A stretch of 64,000 bases of DNA from Dyella sp. A6 (lineage in GTDB: Bacteria; Pseudomonadota; Gammaproteobacteria; Xanthomonadales; Rhodanobacteraceae), in assembly GCF_036320485.1 (NCBI RefSeq), contig NZ_CP132911.1, positions 806,001 through 870,000 of the forward strand, given 5' to 3'. This document shows positions 62,240-64,000 of this stretch, piece by piece. The notes beneath the pieces were generated by a model. The model saw nothing but the letters and a program-made list of their open reading frames with translations. It was not told the origin of the DNA and searched no databases. Every line of letters starts with the position of its first letter. Position 1 is the stretch's first letter. Made by a program: the position numbers and the translations under genes.

Positions 62240-64000
62240 ATGAGACTTCAAGACAACATCGATTTCACCACCCTGCAATGGGTCAAGCCCGAGCTCGACG
62301 AGACGTTCGGACTTGCGCGTCAGGCGTTGGAAGCCTATGTCGACAACCCGGGCGACCGGGAGGTCATGCGCTCTTGCGCGGACAACCTGCACCAGGTGCA
62401 GGGTACGCTGCGCATGGTCGAGCTGTATGGCGCGGCGATGGTTGCCGAGGAGATGGAGACGCTCACCATCTCGCTGCTCGAGGATCACGTTGCCCATCGC
62501 GAGGAAGCCTACGCCGCCCTGATGCGCGGCCTGATGCAGCTGCCGGATTACCTCGAACGCCTTTCCAGCGGCCATCGGGATGTACCGGTGGTGCTGCTGC
62601 CCTTGCTGAACGAGCTGCGCGCCAGCCGTGCCAAGGAGGCCTTGAACGAGTCGGCCCTGTTCACGCCGAACTTGGGCGCGGCATTGCCGCCGCAGGCGCC
62701 GGTCGCTGCCAGCGCCGAGGATGCGGCCCGCCGTCATGGCGAGGTCGCCGAGTTGCGTCTGCGCTTCCAGCAGCAGTTGCTGGCCTGGTTCCGTGGTCAG
62801 GGCGCGCAGCAGCAACTGACTGGCATGCGCAACACCCTGAATGCGATTGCCGCCCGTTGCGTGACGATTCCCGGGCGACGCCTGTGGTGGATCGCGGCAG
62901 GCGTGCTGGAGGGACTGGACCAGGGCATGCTCAAGAACCATGCCGCCGAGGTCAGGCAGCTGATCGGCAAGGTCGACCGGAGCATCCGCCAGCTCATCGA
63001 GAATGGCGAGGATAGCCTGGCGGGCGGCGATGCCGACGAGCTGGCGCACAAGCTGCTCTACATCGTTGCGCAGGCCAAGCAGCGCAGTCCGCAGATGGCG
63101 CTTGTCGCACAGACCTACGGCCTGGACGGTATGCTGCCCGATGCCGGCGAGCTGGAACATGCGCGTGGTTCGATGACCGGCCACAACCGTGCCCTGCTCG
63201 ACTCGGTGTCGCGTGCACTGAAGGATGACCTGCTGCGCGTCAAGGATGCCCTGGATCTCTATCTGCGCCAGCAGAGCGACGATCCGTCGCGTCTGGCCGA
63301 GCAGACCGAAGTACTCGACCGCGTGGGCGATACCCTGGGCATGCTCGCGCTGGCGGTGCCACGTCGGGTGGTGACCGAGCAGCGACGCGTGCTGGCGGAC
63401 ATCGCCAACCGGACCCGTGTTGCGGACGAAGAGACGTTGTTGGACGTGGCCGGCGCGCTGCTCTACGTCGAGGCGTCGCTGGACGATCACATCGAAAGTC
63501 TCGGTGCCGAAAACGATCGTCCGACGCCGACGGAAGAGGCGCCGACGACCATGCTGCCGCGCAGCGAGGCACGGCACATCCTGGCCACGCTGATGGGCGA
63601 GGCCATCGCCAATACGGCCAAGGTCAAGGACGCCATCGTCGCCTTCGTCGAATCCGGCTGGCAGCATGCACAGCTCGCCAACGCCTCGGCGCTGATGGAG
63701 GAGGTGGCCGGCGCGATGCGCATGTTGTCGTCTTCGCGCTCGGCCTCGATTGCCGAAGGCATCGGCCGGTTCATCGGCAACGAACTGGAGATCGACCAGC
63801 GCGTCCCGACCAGCGTGCAGATGGACCACCTGGCCGATGCGCTGGCCGCACTGGAGTACTACCTGGAGGCCGCCCGCGAGCACCGAGGCGGGCTCGAACA
63901 CATTCTGGACGTTGCCGAGCACAGCCTTGGCGAACTCGGCTACTGGCCACCGCCGCCAGCGCGCGAGGCCGTTGCGTTGCCGCAGCCGCCAGTCGCAGTG
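62240..64000 (+). CDS. pilL: Hybrid chemotaxis kinase PilL/ChpA, N-terminal part
   Basis: Start of the large CheA-type histidine kinase of the Chp system; 587 codons are in the window and the frame runs off the right edge open. This part is the family's N-terminal region of successive helical HPt-like domains: NLHQVQGTLRMVELYGAAMVAEEME is the first, in which His51 lacks the usual Lys/Arg three residues on; others follow near ADELAHKLLYIV and GGLEHILDVAEHSL. The kinase, CheW and receiver domains must lie beyond the edge. The ATG has GAGGGGCGA upstream. The pilK methyltransferase gene that often separates pilJ and pilL is absent (only 72 bp between them). Confidence 0.9.
   Translation, partial: MRLQDNIDFTTLQWVKPELDETFGLARQALEAYVDNPGDREVMRSCADNLHQVQGTLRMVELYGAAMVAEEMETLTISLLEDHVAHREEAYAALMRGLMQLPDYLERLSSGHRDVPVVLLPLLNELRASRAKEALNESALFTPNLGAALPPQAPVAASAEDAARRHGEVAELRLRFQQQLLAWFRGQGAQQQLTGMRNTLNAIAARCVTIPGRRLWWIAAGVLEGLDQGMLKNHAAEVRQLIGKVDRSIRQLIENGEDSLAGGDADELAHKLLYIVAQAKQRSPQMALVAQTYGLDGMLPDAGELEHARGSMTGHNRALLDSVSRALKDDLLRVKDALDLYLRQQSDDPSRLAEQTEVLDRVGDTLGMLALAVPRRVVTEQRRVLADIANRTRVADEETLLDVAGALLYVEASLDDHIESLGAENDRPTPTEEAPTTMLPRSEARHILATLMGEAIANTAKVKDAIVAFVESGWQHAQLANASALMEEVAGAMRMLSSSRSASIAEGIGRFIGNELEIDQRVPTSVQMDHLADALAALEYYLEAAREHRGGLEHILDVAEHSLGELGYWPPPPAREAVALPQPPVAV

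Noticed and set aside
59402..63922. Long minus-strand frames opposite pilI, pilJ and pilL
   Set aside because: They have low-complexity, His/Gln/Arg-rich translations, and the plus strand shows receptor and kinase motifs.
1..64000. tRNA, rRNA, CRISPR arrays, prophage genes
   Set aside because: I saw no cloverleaf-like or rRNA-like sequence, no regularly spaced direct repeats, and no phage structural or integrase gene; short ncRNAs could still be missed by eye.

Overview
The window is GC-rich chromosomal DNA from a gammaproteobacterium of the order Lysobacterales (Xanthomonadales), most likely a member of the Rhodanobacteraceae such as Rhodanobacter, Dyella or Frateuria. The grounds are four: an aspartokinase fused to diaminopimelate decarboxylase, the MurL/MurD2 D-glutamate route described from Xanthomonas, a class I fumarase, and a Pseudomonas-like block of type IV pilus and chemotaxis genes. 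Genus-level placement is inference. Almost all of the DNA is coding and looks like core chromosome. The only clear mobile element is one IS30-family insertion sequence. I saw no tRNA, rRNA, CRISPR array, prophage or plasmid gene.

Layout, left to right. 1-2.4 kb: an amino-acid permease followed by the two subunits of a molybdenum hydroxylase; the iron-sulfur subunit has lost all four cysteines of one cluster. 2.5-6.3 kb: a secreted sedolisin (S53) protease and, divergent from it, class I fumarase. 6.5-12.1 kb: the aspartokinase/DAP decarboxylase fusion with MetJ-like boxes upstream, then murL-murD2. 12.1-16.9 kb: a DUF3597 protein, a membrane diguanylate cyclase with a periplasmic helical-repeat domain, and a secreted M13 zinc peptidase. 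17-25.3 kb: tamB, tamA and a GH17-GT2 glucan synthase, all on the minus strand. 25.4-32.6 kb: dps, hrpA, a small membrane protein and relA. 32.7-38.2 kb: a membrane TPR protein overlapping an atypical SDR gene, then penicillin-binding protein 1B with a TPR lipoprotein (LpoP-like) 1 nt behind it. 38.2-46.9 kb: a MAPEG protein, the YoaA helicase, hemE, a stand-alone WGR-domain protein, aroK-aroB, a second SDR, a P-loop kinase, pdxH and a binding-protein-fold protein without a signal peptide. 47-48.5 kb: the IS30 element inside an older inverted-repeat intergenic element. 48.5-64 kb: proC-yggT, pilT-pilU, an unknown lipoprotein, the minus-strand cluster gshB-tonB-yqgE-ruvX-pyrB, and divergently pilG-pilH-pilI-pilJ-pilL (the last cut by the window edge).

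Functional themes are envelope building (murL/murD2, mrcB with its likely lipoprotein activator, tamAB, a periplasmic glucan synthase), secreted proteolysis (S53 and M13 enzymes), and twitching motility with its Chp signalling pathway. The right end keeps the gene neighbourhood known from Pseudomonas but without yggS, pyrR and pilK at their usual places. No wholly novel multi-gene system stands out. The best leads are the cysteine-stripped Fe-S subunit, the murL-murD2 pair, the LpoP-like gene behind mrcB, the MetJ-like boxes, the stand-alone WGR protein and the TPR protein with an unusual repeat.
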